Source of the DNA: an uncultured Actinomycetes bacterium
GTDB taxonomy: Bacteria > Actinomycetota > Acidimicrobiia > Acidimicrobiales > Microtrichaceae
Length of the DNA stretch: 55,552 bases
Direction of reading: 5' to 3'
NCBI GenBank assembly: GCA_903873135.1
Contig: CAIQNH010000233.1
Coordinates: 1 to 55,552 of the forward strand
The position numbers and the translations under genes were made by a program. The notes under the pieces were generated by a model that was not told the origin of the DNA, made no database searches, and saw only the letters and a list, made by a program, of their open reading frames with translations. This document shows positions 16,872 to 24,970 of the stretch, piece by piece. The stretch's first letter is position 1. Each line of letters opens with the position of its first letter.

Positions 16872-17879
16872 ATGGCGCCGACCTCGGCCACCCCATCGTC
16901 CGTCCCGGCGGAGGACGCCGTCGACGACCTCGTCGCCCTGGTCGGACGCGACGGGTTCGCCCCGCTCCGTTGGCTCGACCGGTTCAGCGAGCAGATCAGT
17001 GGGCGCGTGCGGTCAGAGCAGGTGCGCGAGGTGCTCGGCGGAGCCCCTGCGCCCTTCGTGGTCCGGGACGGTGCCGACGTCGTCGGCGGCCTCGTCTGGC
17101 GTCCGCTCCCCGACCTCGCCGAGATCTTCGACCACCCGGTCCACGAGGTGGTGGCCGTGCTCGTCGACGAGCGGGTCGACCGTCGGACGACGGTGGCCGG
17201 GTTGCTCGGCGCGCTGCGGGACGAGCTCGCCGGTCGGTCCGGTCTGGTGATGCTGCGACTCGAGGTCGACGACGTCGAGTCGCTGGCTGGTGCCACGTCC
17301 ACGGGATTCACGGTGCGCGAGACCTCGCTCGCCCTCGTGAACGACCTCGAACGCCGGCACCTGAACCCACCGTTCGACCCGGCCGGGATGAAGATCCACC
17401 GGTTCGCCGACGGACCGCTCCCCGAGGAGATGCGCGCCGTGCTGCTGTCGGCTCCGGCGCCGATCGTCGACGACCACTACCACGCCGACCCCCGTCTCGA
17501 CGACGACCGGTGCACGGCGATCTACGACCGACGCCGGGACCAGGTCCTCAACGGCGTGCGGGCCGACGTGATCGTGTACCGGGAGGTCGACGGCGTCTAC
17601 TACGGATTCGGGACCTTCAAGCGGGATCCGGACGTCGGTCGCCACGGTCTCACCCTGCTCAACGACTCCTTCGGCTACCGGCCGCCGGGATCGCCCCCCG
17701 GTCACAACCGGGTGGCCGCCGAGTTCATGTGCAACGTTCCGCTGCTGGAGGACGCCCGACTCGTCCAGTGGGACACGCAGGCGACCAACCTCCCGATGGT
17801 GAACATGCTGGCGGGTCGGCCCAGCATCCGGTTCTGCCGGGCCAGCTACATGCTCCACAGCTGGACCGACGAGACGTGA
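16872..17879 (+). CDS. GNAT-like N-acyltransferase, possibly acting on an amino sugar
   Basis: 335 residues from ATG at 16872, with AGGGAG six bases upstream. An in-frame GTG at 16836 lies eight bases after TAGGGT and would be a leaderless alternative start. The C-terminal half contains a conserved block (L-N-D-S-F-G-Y-R-P, then W-D-T-Q-A-T-N-L-P-M-V-N-M). This resembles the acceptor region of GNAT enzymes that acylate dTDP-amino sugars, such as WecD/FdtC-type proteins. The N-terminal half is poorly recognisable. It is coupled by GTGA to a GT2 gene and sits opposite a DegT aminotransferase. Amination, acylation and transfer of a sugar is therefore a reasonable reading, though the enzyme call itself is moderate. 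Confidence 0.55.
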   Translation: MAPTSATPSSVPAEDAVDDLVALVGRDGFAPLRWLDRFSEQISGRVRSEQVREVLGGAPAPFVVRDGADVVGGLVWRPLPDLAEIFDHPVHEVVAVLVDERVDRRTTVAGLLGALRDELAGRSGLVMLRLEVDDVESLAGATSTGFTVRETSLALVNDLERRHLNPPFDPAGMKIHRFADGPLPEEMRAVLLSAPAPIVDDHYHADPRLDDDRCTAIYDRRRDQVLNGVRADVIVYREVDGVYYGFGTFKRDPDVGRHGLTLLNDSFGYRPPGSPPGHNRVAAEFMCNVPLLEDARLVQWDTQATNLPMVNMLAGRPSIRFCRASYMLHSWTDET

Positions 17880-18745
17880 TCGGACGGTTGTCCGTGGTCG
17901 TTCCCGTCTACGGGAACGAGACGACCATCCGTGAGCTCGTGGATCGCCTCGTCGGTGTGGCGGCGTCGATGCCCGTGGCCGAACTCGAGGTGGTGCTCGT
18001 CGACGACGCCAGCCCGGACGGCTCCTGGGAGATCATCGAGGAGTTGGCAGCGGCGGACCCGCGGGTGGTCGGCGTCCGCCTGGCTGCCAACGTGGGCCAA
18101 CCGACCGTCTACTGCGCCGGGATCGACGCAGCCACGGGTGACCTGGTCGCCACGATCGACGCCGACCTGGAGCACCCACCGGAGGCGCTCGCGCAGCTCG
18201 TCGCCACCCTCGGTCGAGGACACGACCTCGCGGTGGCACGGCGGGTGGGCCGGAGCACCACGCAGCTTCGACGAGTGGGCTCCCGGGCCGTCGAGCTCCT
18301 CGCCGGCGTGCTCGGCCTCACGGTCACCGACGCCGGATCGACGTACGTGGTGGCCACGGCGGCGGTCGCCGCCGAGATCAGGGACCTCATCGCCGGGACG
18401 AGACGGCAGATGGTCCTGGGAGACATCTTCCGCGACACGGCGCAGCACCCGGTGGTCGTCGACGTCGAGATGGCCGCCAGTGCGACGTCCAACTACTCGC
18501 TCCGTCGGCTCCTCGGCCGGTTCGGCGAGTTCGCCGCGACCGAGCTCGAACCCGGCCTCGGTCGGCGGACCGCCCTGCTCGGCGGGTGCGTGCTCGCTGC
18601 CGGGATCCACCCGAGGTGGCGTCGGGTGGCGCTGCCGTTGGGCGGGGTGCTGCTCGGCCTCGGCCTGCTCGTCCTCGTGGCTCGAACCGTCGTCCCGGGT
18701 GGTCGCCGCGGGTCGGTCTACGAGGTCGCTGCCCGGGTGGGGTAG
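17876..18745 (+). CDS. GT2 glycosyltransferase, polyprenyl-phosphate-sugar synthase type
   Basis: 289 residues from GTG at 17876, in GTGA overlap with the acyltransferase. The GT-A fold is clear: S-V-V-V-P-V-Y-G-N-E, D-D-A-S-P-D-G-S-W, A-A-N-V-G-Q and the D95-A-D97 metal/nucleotide motif followed by L-E-H-P-P. Residues about 235-280 are hydrophobic and should anchor it in the membrane. Proteins of this kind transfer a sugar from a nucleotide donor to polyprenyl phosphate or to a lipid-linked glycan at the cytoplasmic face. Its partner suggests an acylated amino sugar as donor. It converges on the DegT gene. Confidence 0.85.
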   Translation: MIGRLSVVVPVYGNETTIRELVDRLVGVAASMPVAELEVVLVDDASPDGSWEIIEELAAADPRVVGVRLAANVGQPTVYCAGIDAATGDLVATIDADLEHPPEALAQLVATLGRGHDLAVARRVGRSTTQLRRVGSRAVELLAGVLGLTVTDAGSTYVVATAAVAAEIRDLIAGTRRQMVLGDIFRDTAQHPVVVDVEMAASATSNYSLRRLLGRFGEFAATELEPGLGRRTALLGGCVLAAGIHPRWRRVALPLGGVLLGLGLLVLVARTVVPGGRRGSVYEVAARVG

Positions 18746-18790
18746 CCCTCCGACCAGGACCGGCCGCGATGCCGCACCCCACCGCCGGAC

Positions 18791-19960
18791 TCAGCGACCC
18801 CCGGACGGTCCGACGGCGGCGGCGAGTTGCTGACACACGTCGTCGACGTCGGCCTCGCGGAGTCGCGCGTGCAGGGGCAGGGTGAGGGCCCGTCGGGCGA
18901 GGTCGTCGCAGGCAGCCAGCCCGCTCGGTCCGACGACGGCGTGCTCCCGGAACCACGTGAGGTGGTGCAGGGGGGTGTAGTGCAGCCCGGTGGAGATTCC
19001 CGCTGACTCGAGGTGCTCCACGACGCGGTCGCGGTCGACCCCGGGGTCGAGGACGACCACGGCGAGGTGGTCGGCGTCGCCCGGTCCGGGTGTCGCCGGG
19101 ACGAACGACGCCCCCTCCAGCGTCGAGAGGTGGCCCCGGTAGCGGGTGACGAGGTTCCGCCGGTGCTCCTGCCGGTCGGCGAACGAACGGAGCTGGACCC
19201 GCCCGATCGCGGCCAGGGTGTCGGGCAGGTTCGCCTTCCGACCGGGCTGGAGGATGTCGCCGGCGCTCCACCGACCGGATCGCTGTCGCGACCACGCGTC
19301 CTCGTCGAGTCCGTGGTGTCGGTGTGTCCTCGCGAACGCAGCCAGCTCCGGGTCGGTCGTGGCCAGCGCGCCACCCTCGCCGGTGGTCAGGTTCTTGGTG
19401 GCGTGGAAGGAGAACGCAGCGGCGACGCTCCCGCGCCCGGCCACCGGCCCGTCGGCGTCGCTGGCTCCGAACGCGTGGGCGGCATCCTCCACGATCGGGA
19501 TGCCGGCCGACCTGGCCCGGTCGAGGATCGCACGGTCGAGGGGTCGTCCGGCGAAGTGCACCGGGATCAGGAGGTCGAGACCCTCGTCGATCGCCCCGGC
19601 CAAGGACTCGGTGCTGAGCTGCAGGGTGTCGGGGTCGACGTCGAGGAGGACGACCGTCGCCCCGCTGAGCGCTGCCGGCAGCGCCGTCGCCGGGTGGGTC
19701 CACGCCGGGACGCCGACACGGCTCCCCGGCGGCAGGCCCAGGTGGTCGACGGCGATCTCGATCGCCGCAGTGCACGAACTGGTGCAGACCACCTCGACAC
19801 CGCCGAGGTGGTCGGCCAGTTCCCGCTCGAACCGGTCGCACTCGGGTCCGGTGCCGATCCAACCCGAACCGAGGACCCGCTGCACCGCCGCCAGCTCGTC
19901 CGGCCCGATGGACGGCGCGTTGATCGGGATCCGCTCCGGTCGTCCGTCGCCCACGGTCAC
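18791..19960 (-). CDS. DegT/DnrJ/EryC1/StrS-family sugar aminotransferase
   Basis: 389 residues from GTG at 19960; GTG two codons later is equally possible and the binding site is weak. Fold-type I PLP motifs: T-S-S-C-T-A-A-I-E (59-68) for phosphate binding, V-E-D-A-A-H-A-F-G (157-165) with Asp contacting the pyridine, and the Schiff-base Lys189 in F-S-F-H-A-T-K-N-L-T-T-G-E-G-G. The length is normal. These enzymes transaminate keto-sugar nucleotides using glutamate. The position beside a GNAT-like acyltransferase and GT2 supports biosynthesis of an amino-deoxy sugar. It is followed downstream by nothing on its strand and preceded by a PhyH gene 66 bases upstream, probably the same operon. Confidence 0.88.
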   Translation of the reverse strand: MTVGDGRPERIPINAPSIGPDELAAVQRVLGSGWIGTGPECDRFERELADHLGGVEVVCTSSCTAAIEIAVDHLGLPPGSRVGVPAWTHPATALPAALSGATVVLLDVDPDTLQLSTESLAGAIDEGLDLLIPVHFAGRPLDRAILDRARSAGIPIVEDAAHAFGASDADGPVAGRGSVAAAFSFHATKNLTTGEGGALATTDPELAAFARTHRHHGLDEDAWSRQRSGRWSAGDILQPGRKANLPDTLAAIGRVQLRSFADRQEHRRNLVTRYRGHLSTLEGASFVPATPGPGDADHLAVVVLDPGVDRDRVVEHLESAGISTGLHYTPLHHLTWFREHAVVGPSGLAACDDLARRALTLPLHARLREADVDDVCQQLAAAVGPSGGR

Positions 19961-20026
19961 CCGGATCCGTGGGCCGTCACGGCGCCGTCCGTCCCACTCG
20001 TCGAGTCTTCCCGACTCGGCGGAGGC

Positions 20027-20923
20027 TCACGCCACCGTCGTCGAGCCGAGCCGGTCCGGTGCCAGCAGCTGGCGCTCCGGACGTCGGGCGAACGGTCGCC
20101 GCGTCGCCCGGTGCATGCGGAGCAGGTCGGGCATCGTGATCGTGGGGCGCTCGTACCGATCGAGCTCGAGGAACAGTTCGCCCTTCGGGCGCTCGCCGAT
20201 GTTGAACGAGGTGAAGAAGGCTCGATCGACCCGGTAGCCCTCCACGCCACCGTCGTCCCGCCGGTAGAAGTGCAGCGGCTGGGCGCCCCGGGGGATCGAG
20301 TTCATGTAGGCGGCCACCCTCGTACGACCCGACTCGTTCGGTCCCGTGGTGTGGAGCACCCGGCCGTCCATGACCATGACCTCGCCGACCTGGACCTCCA
20401 CGTCGACCATCAGCTCGGCGTCGATCCGTTCGGCGATGTCCTGGTACGGATTCGGGAATCCCGGGCTGCCCCTGAGCCCCTGGAGGTAGTGGTGACTCCC
20501 GGGGAGCACCCGCATGAGGCCCTCGGCGCGGGTGATCGGGGTCAGCGGCATCCAGCAGGTCAGTCCGGCTCCCCGTGACTCGTCGATGGTGTTCCAGTCC
20601 TGGTGGACCGGGACCACCGTCGAGCCGGTGGGTGGCTTGACCATCATCGCAGCGACGAGGCACTCGTGGTCGTGGAGGACCTGGTCGCACGGCGGCCAGA
20701 CGATCTGCCGGAGCTCCCGGTCGACGTCCTCCTTGTACTGGCGGTTCGTCGAGTGGATGCTGGCGTAGTAGCCGGCGTCGATCCCCGAGTCGAAGCGCTC
20801 GTAGACGTCGAGCGCCCGGGCGATGGTGTCCTCGTCGGCCACACGGACGACGACGTACCCGTCGGTGTCGAGTCGGCGGTCGAGCGCCCGGTCCCGCAAC
20901 CGGCGCACGTCGTGCGAACGCAT
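20027..20923 (-). CDS. PhyH-family Fe(II)/2-oxoglutarate dioxygenase (copy 1)
   Basis: 298 residues from ATG at 20923. The double-stranded beta-helix metal triad is complete: His107-x-Asp109 in V-P-V-H-Q-D-W, distal His191 in V-L-H-T-T-G-P-N, and Arg202 as the likely 2-oxoglutarate anchor. The fold matches the phytanoyl-CoA dioxygenase family, which hydroxylates, epimerises or halogenates diverse small molecules. The H-x-D is intact, so hydroxylation is more likely than halogenation. A good promoter lies immediately upstream and implies a leaderless or nearly leaderless mRNA. It is probably transcribed with the DegT aminotransferase. A sugar or lipid-linked glycan substrate is inferred from context only. 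Confidence 0.87.
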   Translation of the reverse strand: MRSHDVRRLRDRALDRRLDTDGYVVVRVADEDTIARALDVYERFDSGIDAGYYASIHSTNRQYKEDVDRELRQIVWPPCDQVLHDHECLVAAMMVKPPTGSTVVPVHQDWNTIDESRGAGLTCWMPLTPITRAEGLMRVLPGSHHYLQGLRGSPGFPNPYQDIAERIDAELMVDVEVQVGEVMVMDGRVLHTTGPNESGRTRVAAYMNSIPRGAQPLHFYRRDDGGVEGYRVDRAFFTSFNIGERPKGELFLELDRYERPTITMPDLLRMHRATRRPFARRPERQLLAPDRLGSTTVA

Positions 20924-20930
20924 GGAGATC

Positions 20931-20959
20931 AGTGTACGGCTCGTCACGGGCGGTGCCCA
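20931..20959 (-). promoter_or_regulatory. Promoter for PhyH copy 1 giving a near-leaderless transcript
   Basis: On the minus strand TGGGCA (20959-20954) and TACACT (20936-20931) are separated by 17 bases, each matching four of six consensus positions. Seven bases separate the -10 box from the ATG at 20923, and no ribosome binding site is visible. Confidence 0.5.
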
Positions 20960-21103
20960 CGGGAACTGTCGTGACCGTGCGGGCACGGGGCGGGGCCCGG
21001 TCGGGCCGCGGGGGAGATCGAGCACACCCTCGCTACCATTCCCGGACGAGGTGACGTACGTGCTGCGGTCCGTCGGGCGGCGGGAGGGAGGAGGTCTCGC
21101 ATC

Positions 21104-22609
21104 GTGGGTCGACCTGCTCCGGAGTCCCCGACCGACATCGTGACCGGTCCGCCGACGGTCCGGGAGGTGCTCGGTCGGGTGGTGCCGCCGATCGTCGTCG
21201 GTGGGATCGCCCTGGCCCTGGGAGCGACCCGGATCGCCGTGGTCGCCGGGCTGGCTGCGCTGACGCTCCTCCTCGTCGGCACCGTTGCCCCCGGGCTCGC
21301 CCGTCGCGTCGACCGGTTCGTCGCCCGACTCGGTGCCCGGGTCGCCTCGGGGGTCAGCGGAGTGATCGCGACGGCCGGGTGGCTCCTCCTCGTCCTGCCG
21401 GTCTGGGCGGTGGGCTCCGTCGTGCCGCCGTTGCGCCGTCGCCGGGTCGGGGAGCGGTCCGACGGTTGGGTCAGGGTGTCGGCCGAGCAGCGGAGCAGCT
21501 TCACCCGCACGTTCAGCAGGCCGCCGAGCACGGGAGGTCGACTGCTCCCGAGAGTGGCGCTGCTGGTGGTCGGACTCACGCTGGGTGCGCTCGGCGCGCT
21601 CGTCTGGACGGGAGGCTCGGGTTCGGGTGGGGGGCTCGCCCTGGGTGCGGACCCGGTGGTGCTCCGACCACAGGTGTTCGAGCCGGAGGCGAAGGCGTGG
21701 GCGCTCGACTACGCGTTCTCCGAGGAACCGTGGGCGGACGAGGCCATGACCAACGCTGCGAGCACCTCGGGTCGACCGGACCCGGTGGTCGGGTGGCGGG
21801 GGAACGACCTGAGGTCGACCTACGTGAACGTGGTCGGTGGTCGTCGGGTGTCCTGGAGCCCGCCGGACCCGACGATGACCGTCTGGTTCTTCGGTGGCTC
21901 CACCATGTTCGGCGACGGACAGCGGGACGACCACACGATCCCGTCGGCGTTCGTCCGGCGGGCCGCTGAGGACGGCATCCGGATCGAGGCGGTCAACTTC
22001 GGGCTGGCGAGCTACAACAACTACCAGGAGACCCTGGTGTTCGTGCAGGCGCTGGAGGAGCTCCCGCCCCCCGACCTGGCGGTGTTCTACGACGGCGCCA
22101 ACGAGTGGTCGACTGCGCTCGAGCGGGTCAACTACGGCGAGATCGAGCCGGGGCGGATCTACTTCCAGGCTGCGAGCGAGGAGGACCGGGCGGAACGGGT
22201 GTCCCGGGCACCGGCCGTCACGGCGTCGTCCGAGGAGCAGTTCGAGCTCGCGGTCGGGCTCGGCGCCGAGCAGTACCGCAGCGGTGTCGACATCGCTCGC
22301 GCAGCCGGTGCCGCCAAGGGAGTCGACGTGGTGCACATCTGGCAACCGGGTCTGTGGTCGACGCCGGTCCGACCGTTCACCCAGCCGCTGCTCGACCGGT
22401 GGCAGTTCACACCGGACACGCTCGAGCAGATCCGCCGGATCATGGACGAGATGCGGGATCGCTCCGGGGTGGGTCCGATCGACCTGGGCGACGCGCTCGT
22501 GGACGTCGACCGTCCGACCTTCTTCGATCCGGCGCACACCAACGAGCTCGGTGCCCGGGTCATCGCCGAGCGGATGTACGACGAGCTCCGCCCCCGACTC
22601 GGCGGCTGA
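21104..22609 (+). CDS. SxtJ-like membrane domain fused to SGNH/GDSL hydrolase
   Basis: 501 residues from GTG at 21104, with GGAGGAGG upstream. Residues about 25-60 and 85-110 are two membrane helices separated by a basic segment, then R-R-R-R-V-G and an S-F-T-R motif. This layout resembles SxtJ-family membrane proteins. A third helix lies near 149-169. The extracytoplasmic part is an SGNH hydrolase: Ser266 in G-G-S-T-M-F-G, a D-G-A-N-E-W block where the Asn acts, and D475-x2-H478 near the end. SGNH enzymes of surface-glycan loci add or remove O-acyl groups. It converges on a carbamoyltransferase/SxtK-like pair, so all three Sxt-type parts are adjacent. Confidence is high for SGNH and moderate for SxtJ. 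Confidence 0.78.
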   Translation: MGRPAPESPTDIVTGPPTVREVLGRVVPPIVVGGIALALGATRIAVVAGLAALTLLLVGTVAPGLARRVDRFVARLGARVASGVSGVIATAGWLLLVLPVWAVGSVVPPLRRRRVGERSDGWVRVSAEQRSSFTRTFSRPPSTGGRLLPRVALLVVGLTLGALGALVWTGGSGSGGGLALGADPVVLRPQVFEPEAKAWALDYAFSEEPWADEAMTNAASTSGRPDPVVGWRGNDLRSTYVNVVGGRRVSWSPPDPTMTVWFFGGSTMFGDGQRDDHTIPSAFVRRAAEDGIRIEAVNFGLASYNNYQETLVFVQALEELPPPDLAVFYDGANEWSTALERVNYGEIEPGRIYFQAASEEDRAERVSRAPAVTASSEEQFELAVGLGAEQYRSGVDIARAAGAAKGVDVVHIWQPGLWSTPVRPFTQPLLDRWQFTPDTLEQIRRIMDEMRDRSGVGPIDLGDALVDVDRPTFFDPAHTNELGARVIAERMYDELRPRLGG

Positions 22610-22651
22610 GTCCCGCCGCGTCGGCGATCTCGTCCGTTCGGTTCCGGTAGC

Positions 22652-24526
22652 TCAGGTGCCGCTGGTGGACGGTTCGTCAGCGGACGCCGGGACCGACGAG
22701 GCCCCCTCGGGTCCGTCGTCCACGGGTTGGTCCTCCTTGCGCAGCAGGCAGTCCTCGACGAGCAGCCAGTCCATCTCGGTGGCCATGAAGCATCGGTAGG
22801 CGTCCTCGGCCGTCGCCACGATCGGCTCACCCCGGACGTTGAACGAGGTGTTGACGAGCACCGGACAGCCGGTCAGCCGGTCGAAGGCCGAGAGGAGCCG
22901 GTGGAGCTCGGGGTGACGGTCGGCGTCCACGGTCTGGATCCGGGCTGTTCCGTCGACGTGGGTCACGGCCGGGATCGGGGAGTGGATCGCCTCCAGTCTG
23001 CCGGCGAGGTCCGCGACCTCCCGCGGGTCCGACGACGGTTCGTCGGGTCCGTCGGCAGGGATGGCGCCCCGCACCCTGGCGACGAAGGACATGTACGGGG
23101 AGGGTCGGTCGAGCTCGAACCACTCGGCGCACCGCTCCTCGAGGACGACGGGCGCGAACGGTCGGAACGACTCCCGGTTCTTGATGCTGAGGTTCAACCG
23201 GCGCTGCATCGTGCTCGAGCGTGCGTCGGCGAGGATCGAGCGGTTGCCGAGGGCGCGTGGGCCGAACTCCATCCGGCCGGTGCAGATGCCGACCACCGCG
23301 CCGTCGGCGAGGAGCTCGGCGAGACGTTCGGCTCGTCGGTCCGGGTCGCTGAGGCGCTCGTGCGGGCGACCGCGGGCGGTGAGCTGCGAGGAGACACCGC
23401 CGGACGACGGCGTCGGCCCCAGGAGGGCCCCGCGCATCGAGTCCCTGCCGCCCCTCGCCGGACGCTCCCGCTCGAGTGCGTCGTGCCAGGCCCAGAGTGC
23501 GCAGCCCAGCGCCGATCCGGCGTCGCCGGCGGCCGGCTGCACCCAGACCTCCTCGAAGGGCCCTTCGCGGAGCAGCCGCCCGTTGGCGACGCAGTTGAGC
23601 GCGACCCCGCCTCCGAGGACGGCCCGGTCCTCCCCGGTGAGCTGGTGGGCGTGGTCGGCCATGCGGAGGACGATCTCCTCGGTCACCTCCTGGATCGAAC
23701 GGGCCAGGTCGCACTCCCGTCGGGTGATCGGCGCCCCGGGCCGCCGGGGTGGTCCGTCGAACAGGTGCTCGAAGCGGGTGCTGGTCATGCGCCGACCCGA
23801 GAGGAAGTCGAAGTACCGGAGGTCGAGCGCGAACGACCCGTCGGGACGCAGGTCGACCACCCGCTCGAGGATCCGGTCCCGGTAGCGCGGCTCGCCGAAC
23901 GGCGCCAGGCCCATCAGCTTGTACTCGCCGGAGTTCACGCGGAACCCGGCTGCGTGGGTGAAGGCCGAGTACAGCAGACCGAGGGAGTCGGGGAACCGGA
24001 TCTCCTCGACCAGTTCGACCGTCCGGCCCCGACCGACGCCGATCGAGCTGGTGGCCCACTCGCCGACGCCGTCGAAGGTCAGGATGCAGGCGGAGTCGAA
24101 CGGCGAGGGCAGGTAGGCCGCAGCGGCGTGGCTCACGTGGTGCTCGGCGAACACGGTGGTCCCGGGACGGGAGTAGCCGAGCGACCGCAGCGTCCGGTCG
24201 ATCTCGTAGGAGACCCAGAGCTTGCGGCGGGCCATCTCGTCCATCGCCCGGTGGAACGTGCGGAACCCGCTCGGTCCGATCGCCGTGAACGTGCGGAGGA
24301 CCCGGACGAAGCTCGTCAGCGGCTTCTCGTAGAACGCCACGACGTCGACGCCGTCGTCGGGAACCCCGCCCTCCTGCAGGCAGTACTCGATGGCGTTGGT
24401 CGGGATCGACGGGTCGTTCTTGGTCCGGGTGAAGCGTTCCTCCTGTGCGGCGGCGACGACCTCGCCGTCCCGCAGCAGCGCGGCTGCGGCGTCGTGGTAG
24501 AGGGCGCTGATTCCCAGGACGTGCAC
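22652..24526 (-). CDS. NodU/CmcH/SxtI-type O-carbamoyltransferase
   Basis: 624 residues from GTG at 24526. The N-terminal HUP/Kae1-like domain starts V-L-G-I-S-A-L-Y-H-D-A-A and contains the metal-binding E-H-H-V-S-H-A-A-A-A-Y. The YrdC-like half includes G-R-M-E-F-G-P-R-A-L-G-N-R-S-I and K-N-R-E-S-F-R-P-F-A-P. The C-terminal N-T-S-F-N-V-R-G-E-P-I-V segment is diagnostic. The length is typical (about 570-640). The reaction uses carbamoyl phosphate and ATP to form a carbamoyl-adenylate, then transfers carbamoyl to a hydroxyl of a sugar, antibiotic or alkaloid. It follows the SxtK-like gene with a 13-base gap. The most natural target is a sugar hydroxyl of the locus product. Confidence 0.92.
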   Translation of the reverse strand: MHVLGISALYHDAAAALLRDGEVVAAAQEERFTRTKNDPSIPTNAIEYCLQEGGVPDDGVDVVAFYEKPLTSFVRVLRTFTAIGPSGFRTFHRAMDEMARRKLWVSYEIDRTLRSLGYSRPGTTVFAEHHVSHAAAAYLPSPFDSACILTFDGVGEWATSSIGVGRGRTVELVEEIRFPDSLGLLYSAFTHAAGFRVNSGEYKLMGLAPFGEPRYRDRILERVVDLRPDGSFALDLRYFDFLSGRRMTSTRFEHLFDGPPRRPGAPITRRECDLARSIQEVTEEIVLRMADHAHQLTGEDRAVLGGGVALNCVANGRLLREGPFEEVWVQPAAGDAGSALGCALWAWHDALERERPARGGRDSMRGALLGPTPSSGGVSSQLTARGRPHERLSDPDRRAERLAELLADGAVVGICTGRMEFGPRALGNRSILADARSSTMQRRLNLSIKNRESFRPFAPVVLEERCAEWFELDRPSPYMSFVARVRGAIPADGPDEPSSDPREVADLAGRLEAIHSPIPAVTHVDGTARIQTVDADRHPELHRLLSAFDRLTGCPVLVNTSFNVRGEPIVATAEDAYRCFMATEMDWLLVEDCLLRKEDQPVDDGPEGASSVPASADEPSTSGT

Positions 24527-24539
24527 GGCAGACGGCCCC

Positions 24540-24707
24540 TCAGAACAGCGTGTAGACGGCGTACGGGACGCTCGCCTGCGCCGTCGTCACGGCGAGGACG
24601 GCGAGCGCCACGATCGGCGCGACGAGGAGCATCCACCAGGCCCGGTGTGACGACGAGTAGAGGACGACGTCGCTCACCAGACGGAGGGCGTGCCGGAGGC
24701 GGAGCAC
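24540..24707 (-). CDS. 55-residue DUF5989/SxtK-like membrane protein
   Basis: Starts at GTG 24707; an in-frame TAG four codons upstream excludes a longer protein. The stop is 13 bases before the carbamoyltransferase start. The N-terminus is basic (VLRLRHALRLV). A D-V-V-L-Y-S segment and a WW pair precede one membrane helix around residues 25-44, and the protein ends P-Y-A-V-Y-T-L-F. The Y-T-L-F terminus and the size match DUF5989 proteins, including SxtK of saxitoxin clusters, which stand next to SxtI carbamoyltransferases. The role is unknown; it may place the carbamoyltransferase at the membrane. The truncated homologue at the window's left edge has the same layout. Confidence 0.8.
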   Translation of the reverse strand: MLRLRHALRLVSDVVLYSSSHRAWWMLLVAPIVALAVLAVTTAQASVPYAVYTLF

Positions 24708-24923
24708 GGGTCCGTCCTAGCCCCTGCGGAGCGATGGCATGGTTGGGGTCTCCACGGTGGTGCTCGCTCCAGACGTCGGTGCCGGATCCGGGACGCCGCC
24801 CCGGGGCGTGGCTCGCAGCGTCCGAGTGTACCGTCCTCGCCCGTCGCCGGAACGGCCGTGTCGTGGTGCGTCGACGGCGCCGCCCGCTGCTGCAGCGCCG
24901 GTGGCGACCGACGGGAGGGCCGG

Positions 24924-24929
24924 TATCCT
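24924..24929 (+). promoter_or_regulatory. Candidate -10 box for the PhyH tandem operon
   Basis: TATCCT lies 41 bases before the first PhyH start in a 263-base divergent gap. The same hexamer precedes the lipoprotein gene (27610). The -35 region is weak (TGGCGA, 16 bases away). The rest of the gap shows no open frame or repeat that stands out; TACACT at 24830-24825 on the minus strand may serve the SxtK-like gene. Confidence 0.3.
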
Positions 24930-24970
24930 GAGAGACCGATCCGTTGCCGCGCCGTGCGGGGGGAGGGTTC

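Noticed and set aside
20924-22537. N-terminal 538 residues of an open frame leading into PhyH copy 1.
   Set aside because: It is antisense to the SxtJ/SGNH gene, and the PhyH domain has its own ATG at 20923 with a promoter.
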